This document shows positions 1 to 8,406 of a stretch of 64,000 nt of DNA, in pieces. This DNA comes from Roseiarcus sp963741845 (GTDB lineage: Bacteria > Pseudomonadota > Alphaproteobacteria > Rhizobiales > Beijerinckiaceae): positions 124,001 to 188,000 of the forward strand of contig CAVUJV010000033.1 of assembly GCA_963741845.1 (NCBI GenBank), written 5' to 3'. The number at the start of each line of letters is the position of its first letter. Within the stretch, counting starts at the first letter, position 1. A program made the position numbers and the translations under genes. The notes under the pieces are model-generated. The model had not been told where the DNA came from. It made no database searches and was given only the letters and a program-made list of their open reading frames with translations.

Positions 1-128
1 GCGAAGACGTTGAGAAGCGCATAGAGCCGGTCCTGATAGAGCATCATAAAGCTCAGGAGGACCAGCGTGCCCGCAAGCAGATGCGCGAGGTCGAGAGCGA
101 AGCCGTGGCTGATGGCGAAGCCGTGCAT
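1..128 (-). CDS. hyfE: Hydrogenase-4 component E-like membrane subunit (partial)
   Basis: Only the first 42 codons lie in the window; the gene runs off the left edge. The visible peptide begins MHGFAISHGFALDLAHLLAG and continues into a hydrophobic helix followed by a YQDRLYALLN stretch, as at the N-terminus of HyfE-type subunits. It follows hyfC after a 3-base gap, with a GGAG about 10 bases before the ATG. The family contributes membrane helices to complex I-like or hydrogenase-4 complexes. The call rests mostly on position after HyfB and HyfC and on the short hydrophobic N-terminus. Confidence 0.6.
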   Translation of the reverse strand, partial: MHGFAISHGFALDLAHLLAGTLVLLSFMMLYQDRLYALLNVF

Positions 129-131
129 GGC

Positions 132-1088
132 TCAAAGGCTCCGGGAAACGAACAGGAGCAGCGCGCCGAGCAGGCTCAGCATCAGCGCGGCGCCAAGGAA
201 ATCCGGCACGCGGAAGACGCGCATCTTCGCAATTGTCGTCTCGAAGGTCGCGAGCAGCGCTCCGCCGACCGCGAGCTTGCCGAGATAGGCAAACGCGCCG
301 CCCGCCTGCGCGAAGAGGTGCGATTGCGAGGAAACGAGGCCCCAGGGCGCGAAGACGCAGGCGATCAGCGAGACATAGAGCAGAAGCTTCAGCGAGGCGG
401 CCAGTTCGAGGACCGCGAGATGGCGTCCCGAATATTCGAGGATCATCGCCTCATGAACCATCGTGAGTTCGAGATGGGTCGCGGGATTGTCGACCGGGAT
501 GCGGCCGTTCTCGGCGATCGCCACGATGATGAGCGCGATCAGCGCGAGACCGAGCGAAACCCGCAGGCCCGCGGCGGACGACAGCATGAATTCGGCAAGC
601 ACCGAAAGCTGGGTCGAGCCCGCGAGCAGCGCCAGCGAGAAGACGATCATGATCATCGCCGGCTCGGCGAGCGTCGCGATCATCGCCTCGCGGCTCGATC
701 CGATGCCGCCGAAGCTCGTGCCGACATCCATGCCGGCGAGCGTCAGGAAGAAACGCGCGCTGCCGAGCAGGGCGGTGAGGACGATGAGATCGGCCGCCCA
801 GCTGAAGATGAGCCCGGTCGCGAAAGTCGGCACCAGCGCCGCGGCGACCCAGGTCGTGGCGAAGATCACATAGGGCGCCACGCGGAAGAGCCACGAGGCG
901 TTCTCGGCGAGCACGGCCTCCTTCCGCATGAGGCGGATGAGATCGCGATAGACCTGCAACACCGGGGGCCCGCGCCTTCGCTGAAGCCGCGCCTTGACCT
1001 TGCGCACGAAGCCGGTGAGCAGCGGCGCGAGCATGAGCACCAGCAGCATTTGCGCGCCCTGGACGGCGAGATCCCGGATCAGGCCCAT
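132..1088 (-). CDS. hyfC: Hydrogenase-4 component C / NuoH-like membrane subunit
   Basis: This 318-residue polytopic membrane protein belongs to the HyfC/HycD/NuoH family, the subunit that couples the soluble redox arm to the proton-pumping membrane arm. The stretch ENGRIPVDNPATHLEL with the following MVHEAMILEYSGRH is the typical loop of the family, including the acidic residues thought to line the quinone-side cavity. The frame is open upstream to 1229, but that part is arginine-rich and unlike the family, so I start at MGLIRDLAVQG (1088). This overlaps the end of hyfB by 10 bases, which suggests translational coupling. The gene looks intact. Confidence 0.88.
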   Translation of the reverse strand: MGLIRDLAVQGAQMLLVLMLAPLLTGFVRKVKARLQRRRGPPVLQVYRDLIRLMRKEAVLAENASWLFRVAPYVIFATTWVAAALVPTFATGLIFSWAADLIVLTALLGSARFFLTLAGMDVGTSFGGIGSSREAMIATLAEPAMIMIVFSLALLAGSTQLSVLAEFMLSSAAGLRVSLGLALIALIIVAIAENGRIPVDNPATHLELTMVHEAMILEYSGRHLAVLELAASLKLLLYVSLIACVFAPWGLVSSQSHLFAQAGGAFAYLGKLAVGGALLATFETTIAKMRVFRVPDFLGAALMLSLLGALLLFVSRSL

Positions 1089-3089
1089 AGCGCGACCACG
1101 AGCAGGAGCAGCACGAGCGCCGCGAACACCAGGCTCAGATATTGACGTATGGTCCGGAATTGCAGCGGATTGAGCCAGTCGGCGACGGCGTTGAGGCCTC
1201 CGACCACGGGCGCGTAGAGGCGGTCCCACGCGAGATCGTGCATTTCAAGCTGATAACGGGCGGGGCGAAGGTCGCCCGGCGCCGGCATGTCCACACGCTC
1301 CCGGGAGCGAAACGCGTAAGTCCCAAACACGCGCCGGATCGGCTGGGCGAAGCTCGTCGCCGTATATTGGGTGAGGGGGCTCGGGTCGGGAAAGCCGCAA
1401 TCCCACGGGGGAGCGCGGCGCAGCGTCTTCGAGGCCAGACGGTGGATCGCGTAGGCGGCGACCGAAGCGGAGAAGGTGATGAAGGCGAGAACGATGAGGC
1501 CGTTGTACGAGCTTCGGCTCTCGGCGACCGGCACGATCGAGAGCCATGCGATGCCGGACTGGACGGGCATGCGCGCATGCACGAGCCCTTGTGCGACAGG
1601 CGCGAGCGCGTCGATCACGAGGCCCGGCAGCACGCCGGCCAGAATGCAGAGCGCCGCCAGGCCGAACATGGTCGCGAGCGACCATCGGTCGACCTCGTGC
1701 GCGGAGGCCGCCTCGGCGCTGCGCGGTCTGCCGAGGAACACAATCCCGTAGAATCGGGTGAAGCCGGCCGCCGCAAGCGCCGCGGCGACGGCGATGAGGG
1801 CGCCGATGGCGGGCGTGAGGAGCTTCAGAACTCCATTGCGGCAGGCCGGGGCTGAGAAGGATTGCCTGAAAGACGAGCCATTCCGAGGCGAAGCCGTTGA
1901 GCGGGGGCAGGGCGGAGATGGCCGCGCAGGCGATCAGCGCCGCAAGGCTCGTCGTCGGCATCCTGTGAATGAGGCCCCCGAGCCGCTCCATGTCGCGCGC
2001 GCCCGTCGCGGTGAGAACGGCGCCGGCGCCGAAGAAAAGCGCGCTCTTGAAGATCGTGTGGTTGAGCGCGTGAAAGAGCGCGGCGGTGAGCGCGAGCGCG
2101 GCCGCCGTCTCCATTCCGTTCGCCTTGAACGCCAGCGCCAGGCCGAGCGCCGCGAAGATAATCCCGATGTTCTCGATCGTGCTATAGGCGAGCGCCCGCT
2201 TGAGATCGCGCTGCATCATCGCGGAGAGCGCGCCCAGAGCCGCGGTGAGGCCGCCGACCACGAGGCCCGGCGTTCCCCACCACCAGCTTGGCGCGGGAAG
2301 AAGATCGAAGGCGATGCGGACGAAGGCGTAGATCGCGACCTTGGTCATCGCCCCGCTCATCAGCGCCGAGACATGGCTCGGCGCGGCCGGGTGGGCGAGC
2401 GGCAGCCACACATGCAAGGGCGCGAGCCCGGCCTTCGAGCCTGCGCCAATCAGCGCCAGCGCCAGCGTGAGACCGGCGAACAGCATCGGGAGGGCGCGAC
2501 CGCGCATGCTTGAAAAGGCGTAGGCGCCTTCAGGCCCCGACATCAGGCCGAAAGCGAGCAGGAGCGCGAAAGCCGAAATGCTCGCCATCACCAGATAGAC
2601 ATAGGCCGCGGACGCATTCTCCTTTTCGCGATAGCGCGCGAGCACGAGCGCCCAGGAGGTGAGGGACATCACCTCCCAGCCAACCAGGAACGTGAAGGCG
2701 TCCGCCGCCAGCACGACGAGATTCATGCCGGCGAGAAAGGCGGCATAGAAGGGAAGGACCCGGGACGGCTCGGGCTCGTGCCGGCCGTAACCGATGGCGT
2801 AAAGGCTCGCGGCCAGGCCGGCGAGATTGATGAGGGTGAGGAAGAAGGCGGAAAGCGCGTCGAGACGAAAATGCGCGCCGATCTGAGGCAGGCCAAGCGG
2901 CGTGACAAGTTCGGCCGGAGCGTCGCCGCGAATCAGATGAACGAGAGCTATGCCAAGCGCCACCAGCGATAAGGCCGCGCACAGGCCGTAGACGGTCTCG
3001 CTCGCGCGCGCCCATCGTCCCGCCGCCACCGCAAAGACCGAGACGATCAACAAGGCGCCCACGCAGGCCAGGCTGGCGGCGAGCAACAT
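1079..3089 (-). CDS. hyfB: Hydrogenase-4 component B / NuoL-like antiporter subunit, frameshifted
   Basis: A proton-translocating antiporter-type subunit (Proton_antipo_M family) of about 669 residues. It carries the family core (GSKAGLAPLHVWLPLAHPA, then SALMSGAMTKVAIYAFVRI, then MQRDLKRALAYSTIENIG) and many hydrophobic helices. The reading frame breaks near 1831-1833: the first frame reads PGLPQW and the next reads VLKLLTPAIGALIA once one A is removed, after which the C-terminal third (to 1079) continues normally. A start at 3089 follows a strong AGGAGG, 15 bases after the XRE gene. Many neighbours have similar single-base breaks, so a sequencing error is more likely than decay. The catalytic and iron-sulfur subunits are not in the window, so the electron donor is unknown. 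Confidence 0.85.
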
Positions 3090-3104
3090 TGCCCCTGTCC
3101 CTCC

Positions 3105-3407
3105 TCAGCCCTTGCCTGCGCGCCGCGCATCCGAGTGTGAGTCGCTCGTCGCCGCGGAGGGCGACTCCTTCAAACGGACGCCCCGTCCGCCACGATCGCT
3201 CGCCGCATCGGCCGAGATCAGGGCGACCCCGGCCGCGTCCAGCGCGTCGATCAGCTTCATGAGCGAGTCGACCGTGCCCCGAATGACGTCCTCGCTCGCC
3301 TCCATCCGCTGAATGGTCGGCACCGAAAGGCCGGAGCGTTCGGCAAGCTCGCGCTGGTCAATGCCAATCAGCGCTCTCGCGGCGCGCAACTGGGCGGCGG
3401 TAATCAT
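3105..3407 (-). CDS. XRE-family helix-turn-helix regulator
   Basis: A 100-residue protein with a Cro/C1-type helix-turn-helix at residues about 5-60: QLRAARALIGIDQRELAERSG followed by LSVPTIQRME, the positioning and recognition helices. The remaining 40 residues are polar and low-complexity. It lies 15 bases upstream of hyfB on the same strand and is probably the first gene of the hyf operon, so it may control that operon. The upstream region is AT-rich for this genome and holds a short inverted repeat (3491-3503) that could be its site; this is inference. The target is unknown. Confidence 0.82.
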   Translation of the reverse strand: MITAAQLRAARALIGIDQRELAERSGLSVPTIQRMEASEDVIRGTVDSLMKLIDALDAAGVALISADAASDRGGRGVRLKESPSAATSDSHSDARRAGKG

Positions 3408-3726
3408 CGACGGAGATCGGTCCCGAGCGGGGTGAAAATTGAATAATACGGCCCGGAGGTTGGTTTGTAAAAGTTAAAATTGATAGAATCATGTTTTAAA
3501 CATCATAACTTCCGCTTGGAGGATCATCCTTCGACCGAACGATCCGGAGAGGAATTGCGCTCGGCGGGTGTGCTGCAATTCTGTAAAATAGAGGCTTGAG
3601 GCGATGATCGGCGGTTTTTCGGTAGGTTCGGGTTGCGGCTATCGACCGCAAAGCCGAGGAACTCCGATGACCGACGAGATGATGGACTCCGCGGACCGCG
3701 AACCGGGGCGGCCGGCCCTCGCGCCC
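3408..3726. other. Intergenic region upstream of the XRE–hyf operon
   Basis: These 319 bases contain no convincing gene. The part from 3430 to 3515 is unusually AT-rich for this genome and probably holds the promoter of the XRE–hyf operon. I see no RNA gene. The open frames crossing the rest are arginine-rich shadows. Confidence 0.5.
3491..3503. promoter_or_regulatory. Candidate XRE operator (inverted repeat)
   Basis: ATGTTT-T-AAACAT is a perfect 6-bp inverted repeat around one central base, in the AT-rich segment about 85 bases upstream of the XRE start. Cro/C1-type regulators often bind such short palindromes and autoregulate. The site is short enough to occur by chance in AT-rich DNA. Confidence 0.25.
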
Positions 3727-4101
3727 TTAGTGGGGCAGGGGTCGCCGGACAGGGACGCGCGCGAACGCAAGATCGGGCGTGACATTCGCCCTCAAGCCCC
3801 CGCCGCGCGGCGGATCGTCGTCCTTCGGCGGGAACATGACGGCGGCGGCGCAGACCAGACCGCCGAAGGTCGTCATGAAACCGGCGTAGAGCAGAAAGAT
3901 CGCGGCGGCCGCGACGTCGCTGTGGGAAAGGATTGGCCGCAGCCCGAACGGGTCGACGACGAGGAGCGCGGTCGCGCAGAGCACGCCGGCAAGCGCGCCA
4001 AGCGCCCAGTTGATCAGCATGTAGCGAACCAGCGGATCGATCCGTCGGAACGCCCTCCGCGCCGAGGCCAGCGTCAGGCTCCTGCCGCGCATGTCCATCA
4101 T
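3727..4101 (-). CDS. Small membrane protein of unknown function
   Basis: A 124-residue protein I do not recognise. It has two clear hydrophobic segments (about residues 29-50, ALGALAGVLCATALLVV, and about 65-85, AAIFLLYAGFMTTFGGLVCAA) and a basic N-terminus, so it probably sits in the inner membrane with both ends in the cytoplasm. The frame is open further upstream, but I choose the ATG at 4101 because AGGAGA lies 5 bases before it. It stands alone between the hyf region and a methyltransferase gene. Similar short two-helix proteins are common and uncharacterised in Rhizobiales. Confidence 0.65.
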   Translation of the reverse strand: MMDMRGRSLTLASARRAFRRIDPLVRYMLINWALGALAGVLCATALLVVDPFGLRPILSHSDVAAAAIFLLYAGFMTTFGGLVCAAAVMFPPKDDDPPRGGGLRANVTPDLAFARVPVRRPLPH

Positions 4102-4225
4102 CGGGGTCTCCTGTCTCGCGTGACCAATCACGCGCTTCGCCGCACGCCCCTCGGATCCGTCCCACCAATGTAGCGCGGCGAGCCGTTCCGTCAAAGCGCC
4201 CCGCCGCGTCAAAAAGGCGCGGGCG

Positions 4226-5117
4226 TCAGCGGCGCCCCTTCAACGCGTCGGCGAGCCGCATTGTTGCAGAGCCCGGCTGCAAAGGCTTCGGCTGGCTCTC
4301 GTGCGGCGCCCAGGCGTTGAGCCAGAGCACATCGAAGGTCGCGCGGAGGCGCCCGTCCCGATCGGCGAACCGCTCCGCATAGACGGCCGCGGCGCGGAAA
4401 AGGACGTCCCGGCGCAATGGCTTGAGGCTGCGCGCCTTGAGGGCGTTCGTTCCTCCGAAAGCGCGCAGGTCCCGGATCAGCCCGAAGATATCCGAATAGC
4501 GGACCGTTACGCGGTCGAGATCGACCACCGGCAGGGCGAAGCCGGCCCGCTGCGCAAGGGCGCCGAGCGCCCGCACCTCGACGAAGGGCGCCACCCGGGG
4601 CGCAGCGCCGCCCAGGATCTCGCTCTCCGCGATTGTGAAGCTCTGGCGCAATTCCGTCAGGCTGTCCCCGCCGAGAAGGGCGGCCATGAGCAGGCCGTCG
4701 GGCTTCAACGCGCGGCGGATTTGCGCCAGCGCGCCCGGCAGGTCGTTGACGGTCTGCATGGCGAGCAGCGAGACGGCGAGGTCGAACCGGCCCTCGTCGA
4801 GAGGCAGGCGCTCCATATCGCCAACGAGCCCGACGAAATCCCCCGCGCCCAGGCTCCCCGCGGTTGGCGCGACGCGGGTGACGCGGTCGACCTGTCCGCT
4901 CGCGGCCAGCGCCGTCGGAGGCATGGGGACCCGGCGTCTCGATGTCCGCCGCCTCGGCGAAGCGCCGCTTCACCAGCGACAGGCGATCGACCAGTTCCTC
5001 CGAGGCGCGGACGAGCAGGAAGTCGGCTCCCGCCGCGCCTTTCGCCCAGGCGCGATCCAGCCGGCGGCGGAGAAGGGCCCGGTCGAAGATTTCGGGAGGC
5101 GCGCTGGAGGAAGACAC
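4226..5117 (-). CDS. SAM-dependent methyltransferase (NDUFAF5/BioC-like), frameshifted
   Basis: A class I methyltransferase of about 297 residues. The N-terminal half reads SSSAPPEIFDRALLRRRLDR and ELVDRLSLVKRRFAEAADI, and the second half carries GDMERLPLDEGRFDLAVSLL (the motif after the SAM site) and ALKPDGLLMAALLGG. The two halves lie in different frames; removing one base near 4920-4926 joins them. I place the start at the GTG at 5117, since the family begins with a short serine-rich leader before EIFDR. Its place next to divergent comF and grxC is typical of Rhizobiales. Related proteins act on complex I assembly (NDUFAF5) or biotin synthesis (BioC); the substrate here is unknown. Confidence 0.78.
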
Positions 5118-5183
5118 TTTCCCGCATATGCCCCTTCCGGCGCTCTCGCGCAAAGGCGCGAGGGGCGTTAACTTACGCCCATT

Positions 5184-5978
5184 ATGGATGCGCGCGTCAG
5201 CCTTCTTGGTGAAGCCGCCTCGCCGGTCGCGTGGGCGCGGCGGGTCGCGGGCTTCGGGCGCCGTCTTGGCGAGACGGCGCTCGACGTTCTGTTTCCCCCG
5301 ACCTGTCTGGCCTGCCGCGCCGCGACCCATGCGCATGGCGCGCTCTGCCCGCGCTGCTGGAACGAGATCCGCTTCATCGAGCGCCCGTTCTGCGAGCGGC
5401 TCGGCACGCCCTTCGAGCAGGATCTGGGAGACGGCCTTCTGTCGCCGCAGGCGATGGCCGATCCGCCCGTGTTCTTCCGCGCCCGGGCGGTCGCGCGCTT
5501 CGAGAACGGGCCGGCCCGAACCCTCGTGCACCGGCTCAAATATTCGGATCGCGCGGAGCTTGCGCGGCCGATCGGGCGCTGGATGGCGCGGGCCGGGGCG
5601 GAGCTTCTCGCCGAGGCCGATCTTCTCGTCCCGGTTCCCCTGCATCCGGTCCGGCTCTGGCGGCGGCGGTTCAATCAGGCCGCGGCGCTGGCGCGGGAAG
5701 TCTCGAGGCAGACGCATGTGCCCTGCGACCTCGCGGCGCTTCGCCGGGTGAAGGCGACCCGGAGCCAGGTGGGCCTGAGCCGGACCCGGCGCGCCGAGAA
5801 TGTGCAGGGCGCCTTCAAGGTCGCCGAAGCCGCTGACGTCAAGGGCCGGAAGATCGTGATCGTCGATGACGTGCTGACCTCAGGCGCAACGCTCAACGCG
5901 GCCTCGCGCGTCCTGTTGCGGGCGGGGGCCTCGCGCGTCGACGTGCTTGTTTTCGCACGGGTTGTTGCAGGCGCCTGA
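5184..5978 (+). CDS. comF: ComF family phosphoribosyltransferase-like protein
   Basis: A 264-residue ComF-type protein. Residues about 38-60 hold the N-terminal zinc-ribbon cysteines (CLACRAATHAHGALCPRCW), and the C-terminal phosphoribosyltransferase domain ends with the PRPP-binding motif VIVDDVLTSGAT at about 232-243. The family is linked to DNA uptake in naturally competent bacteria, but it is also universal in non-competent alphaproteobacteria, where its role is unclear. It starts 66 bases from the divergent methyltransferase and is followed after 61 bases by grxC, probably in one transcript. Confidence 0.92.
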   Translation: MDARVSLLGEAASPVAWARRVAGFGRRLGETALDVLFPPTCLACRAATHAHGALCPRCWNEIRFIERPFCERLGTPFEQDLGDGLLSPQAMADPPVFFRARAVARFENGPARTLVHRLKYSDRAELARPIGRWMARAGAELLAEADLLVPVPLHPVRLWRRRFNQAAALAREVSRQTHVPCDLAALRRVKATRSQVGLSRTRRAENVQGAFKVAEAADVKGRKIVIVDDVLTSGATLNAASRVLLRAGASRVDVLVFARVVAGA

Positions 5979-6039
5979 AGGAGCCATATAAGGAAAAAGA
6001 GACAGGCGGAACCCGACGCCGCCAGGAGTTGTTACGCAA

Positions 6040-6297
6040 GTGCAGTCCGTCGTCATTTACACGAAATCCACCTGCCCATACTGCCACGCCGCCAAGGCGC
6101 TTCTGAAAAAGAAGGGCGCCTCCTTCGAGGAGATCAGCGTTGATGGGGACCGGACTGGCCAGATGGCGATGGCCCGGAAGGCGGGCGGCCGTTCGACCGT
6201 TCCGCAGATCTTCATCGGCGAGAGGCACGTCGGAGGCTGCGACGATCTGCACGATCTCGAAGCGGTCGGCGAACTGGACAAGCTGCTGGCGGACTGA
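6040..6297 (+). CDS. grxC: Glutaredoxin 3
   Basis: An 85-residue dithiol glutaredoxin. The active-site motif CPYC is at residues 12-15, TVPQIFI supplies the cis-proline glutathione contact, and GGCDDL is the C-terminal glutathione-binding motif. It reduces protein disulfides and glutathionylated proteins in the cytoplasm using glutathione. The start is a GTG preceded by AGGAG with an 11-base gap, giving the usual MQSVVIYTKSTCPYC N-terminus. In many relatives a nitrilase-family gene separates grxC from DUF1178; here the next ATG comes 3 bases after the stop. Confidence 0.96.
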   Translation: MQSVVIYTKSTCPYCHAAKALLKKKGASFEEISVDGDRTGQMAMARKAGGRSTVPQIFIGERHVGGCDDLHDLEAVGELDKLLAD

Positions 6298-6300
6298 ACC

Positions 6301-6750
6301 ATGATCAAATACGCCCTCGCCTGCGAGGAGGGGCACACTTTCGACAGCTGGTTCCCCGACAGCGCGGCTTACGACAAGCAGCGCAAGCGCGGCCTCGTCG
6401 CCTGCCCGGAATGCGGCTCGACCAAAGTCGAGAAAGCCCTGATGGCGCCGGCCGTGCTTGGCGGAGAGCGGGACAAGTCCGCTCCCGCGCCCGAAGGTCA
6501 GCCGGCCGAACCGCTCATGGACGACCGCCGCCGTCATGCGCGGGAAATGATCGCGCGGCTGAAGCGGGACATCGAAGCCAACACCGACGACGTCGGGGGC
6601 CGCTTCCCGGAAGTGGCGCGCGCCATCCACCAGGGCGAGGAGCCCGAACGTCCCATCCGCGGCCGCGCGAGCCTGAGCGAGGCCAAGGCTCTCATCGAGG
6701 AGGGGGTCGGCGTTCTGCCGATGCCGACGCTGGCGGACGAACTCAACTGA
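6301..6750 (+). CDS. DUF1178 family protein
   Basis: A 149-residue DUF1178 protein. It begins MIKYALACEEGHTFDSWF and has a CPECGS zinc-finger half near residue 36 that pairs with the cysteine near residue 8, so it may bind a metal. The middle is polar and ends in a conserved-looking helix (ARAIHQGEEPERPIRG). The function of the family is unknown. It is co-transcribed with grxC after a 3-base spacer, which hints at a role tied to thiol or metal homeostasis, but that is only context. Confidence 0.9.
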   Translation: MIKYALACEEGHTFDSWFPDSAAYDKQRKRGLVACPECGSTKVEKALMAPAVLGGERDKSAPAPEGQPAEPLMDDRRRHAREMIARLKRDIEANTDDVGGRFPEVARAIHQGEEPERPIRGRASLSEAKALIEEGVGVLPMPTLADELN

Positions 6751-6792
6751 GGCGGACGGCCCGGAGCGCTTTCAGCGCGGGGCTGCATGCAG

Positions 6793-6902
6793 TTTTGCGC
6801 GGTTTTGGCGCGATTTTGCGTCCGTTTGCATTGTTTTCGGCGTGAAACGAAGCGTTTTCGAGCGATTTGGAGCGAAAAAGCGGAGGAAAATCGCGCCATT
6901 TT
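6793..6902. other. Helically phased A/T-tract array (predicted curved DNA)
   Basis: Eleven runs of 3-5 A or T are centred near 6794, 6804, 6815, 6826, 6835, 6846, 6856, 6867, 6877, 6888 and 6900, giving spacings of about 10-12 bases. Further runs follow near 6921, 6931 and 6943. Tracts repeating at the helical pitch bend DNA in one direction, so strong intrinsic curvature is expected. In such GC-rich DNA this regularity stands out. Its role is unknown. Confidence 0.7.
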
Positions 6903-7215
6903 CTTCCGCGAATCGGGACTTTTCAACGGTTTGCGCTGACATTTCCTTCCGGCAAGACGCGATCGACGGCCGCGGGACGGCTAAAGGATGGCGAAAACAG
7001 GGCCATCGGTCTTGCAACGGCAGCGGCGACTTTGACGATTTCGCGCATGGGCGGCTTCCAGCTTGACGGCGATCACGCATCCTACCGCGCTCATCGGAAA
7101 ATCAGAAGAAAATGTTTTGCTTTTTCGGTTTCGGTAAGGTCGTGGCGTAGGCTTGTCGCGTCAGCTGTTGTTCAAGAGGTTGAAGCCTTCAGGCCCGCCG
7201 CGCGTCATGCTGTGT

Positions 7216-7247
7216 CGTCATGGCCGGCCTTGTGCCGGCCATCCACG
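7216..7247 (+). repeat. 32-bp palindromic intergenic repeat, copy 1
   Basis: The unit reads CGTCATGGCCGGCC-TTGT-GCCGGCCATCCACG, with stem arms ATGGCCGGC and GCCGGCCAT. The second copy at 7323-7354 is in opposite orientation. Short repeats of this type are widespread between genes in Rhizobiales. Confidence 0.75.
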
Positions 7248-7322
7248 TCGAGTCTGTACAATTCAGCTGATAGATATGGGTAGCCCAATATAATCAGCGC
7301 CTTAGACGGGCGGCAGTGTTCA

Positions 7323-7354
7323 CGTGGATGGACGGGTCAAGCCCGTCCATGACG
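7323..7354 (-). repeat. 32-bp palindromic intergenic repeat, copy 2 (inverted)
   Basis: Read on the minus strand it is CGTCATGGACGGGC-TTGA-CCCGTCCATCCACG. It differs from copy 1 mainly inside the stem, and the changes come in pairs that keep the stem intact (ATGGACGGG with CCCGTCCAT). Confidence 0.75.
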
Positions 7355-7423
7355 CTGCCATCCCCTGCGCCTTCAAACCCGAACCAACCCCTAACGCGCG
7401 CTCTTAACCACGGATCCGGGTCA

Positions 7424-8233
7424 TTACTCGGGCTCCAGCCGGAATTCGGACGCCTCGATCACGGTCGTTCCGATCATGGTCCGAGCCGACACCCGGAAGG
7501 GCACCAGCATCCGATCCCTCTCGATCGGGGCCAGCCAGACTTCGAGGTCCTTGTTTTCAGCCATGAATTTCGTGGCGGGCCGGTCGCGGCTGTGTCCGGA
7601 AATCGGCACGTAGCGCGCGGCGCAGACCGCGACCGGGCCGTGGTAGCCCTTCGCTTTCACCTCGCGCTCCCCGACATAAGTGAGATTGATGTCGAAGCGC
7701 GTGTAGCCGTCGAAGATCGGGATCTTCCGGTTGCAGGCGGCGGGCGACACGAGCGGCCCGGAAGCCGGCGCTGGAAAGACGACCGCCCCGACCGGATCGA
7801 CGATGTTCTGCTCGTCGTGCGGCCCGAGCGGCACGCGGTCCGGCTTGTCCTGGAAGGGCGGGGCGATGTCAACGCCCGTCACGGTGTTGCCGGCCAGCGC
7901 CATGCGAATGGTGCGCGTCATATTCGAGCTCGCGGCGATGGTGGCGAAGGTCGCGGGTGACACTTTGCCGCCGACGATCGCGCCCTGGCCGGCGGAGGCG
8001 CCCCGTGCGTTGGAGATGATCTTTGCGAGGCCGGTGAGCTTCGCGTCCGCCGCGATGGAATAGCGGGTGGGGGTCAGCTCGGCATTGAGGTTGGCGGCGC
8101 CGATCGGCAGTCCGATCAGCGACACCTTGTACACCGCATGCAGCACGTCGGCCGTCGCCGCGCGAGGCGATGCCATAGCCGCCGCGACTGCGATCAGAAA
8201 GCCTAGGCGCGCCGCCAAGGACCGCCGAATCAT
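7424..8233 (-). CDS. DUF3108 domain secreted protein
   Basis: A protein of 269 residues with a signal peptide (MIRRSLAARLGFLIAVAAAM…AATA, cleavage near residue 27) followed by a DUF3108 domain: YKVSLIGLPIGAANLNAEL at its start and VWLAPIERDRMLVPFRVSART near its end. The domain is a periplasmic beta-sandwich-like module of unknown function. The frame is open to 8398, but the signal peptide fixes the start at 8233, with GGAG upstream. It is divergent from a GNAT gene, so the 170 bases between them must hold both promoters. Confidence 0.85.
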   Translation of the reverse strand: MIRRSLAARLGFLIAVAAAMASPRAATADVLHAVYKVSLIGLPIGAANLNAELTPTRYSIAADAKLTGLAKIISNARGASAGQGAIVGGKVSPATFATIAASSNMTRTIRMALAGNTVTGVDIAPPFQDKPDRVPLGPHDEQNIVDPVGAVVFPAPASGPLVSPAACNRKIPIFDGYTRFDINLTYVGEREVKAKGYHGPVAVCAARYVPISGHSRDRPATKFMAENKDLEVWLAPIERDRMLVPFRVSARTMIGTTVIEASEFRLEPE

Positions 8234-8406
8234 CTGTTCAAAGCTCCAAAGGCCAAAAACCAGCCTGGCCGATTGGCTTTTCATTGCGCGCAAATTCCGG
8301 CGCGATTGCGCCGACTCGAAGGCGCTTATCCCCAAGCAAAAAAGTGCGTCGCCCGCGGTGTCAAGACCTTGCGGGCCGGCGCGAGGCGGACTTAACATCC
8401 CGAGCC

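Larger units (their letters stand above)
6751..7423. other. 673-base gene-free region
   Basis: No open frame here resembles a protein. The region holds a run of phased A/T tracts (6793-6902), a weak GCGCTTTCAGCGC hairpin just after the DUF1178 stop, a second AT-rich patch (7097-7132) and two inverted copies of a 32-bp palindromic repeat (7216-7247 and 7323-7354). It separates a rightward gene group from the leftward DUF3108 gene, so no gene starts from it. Confidence 0.7.

Noticed and set aside
81..1145. A 354-codon open frame antisense to hyfC
   Set aside because: Arg/Glu-rich shadow of the membrane protein; no domain is visible.
1079..3089. hyfB as a true pseudogene
   Set aside because: The break is a single extra base with both halves well conserved, and the same type of break occurs in essential genes nearby.
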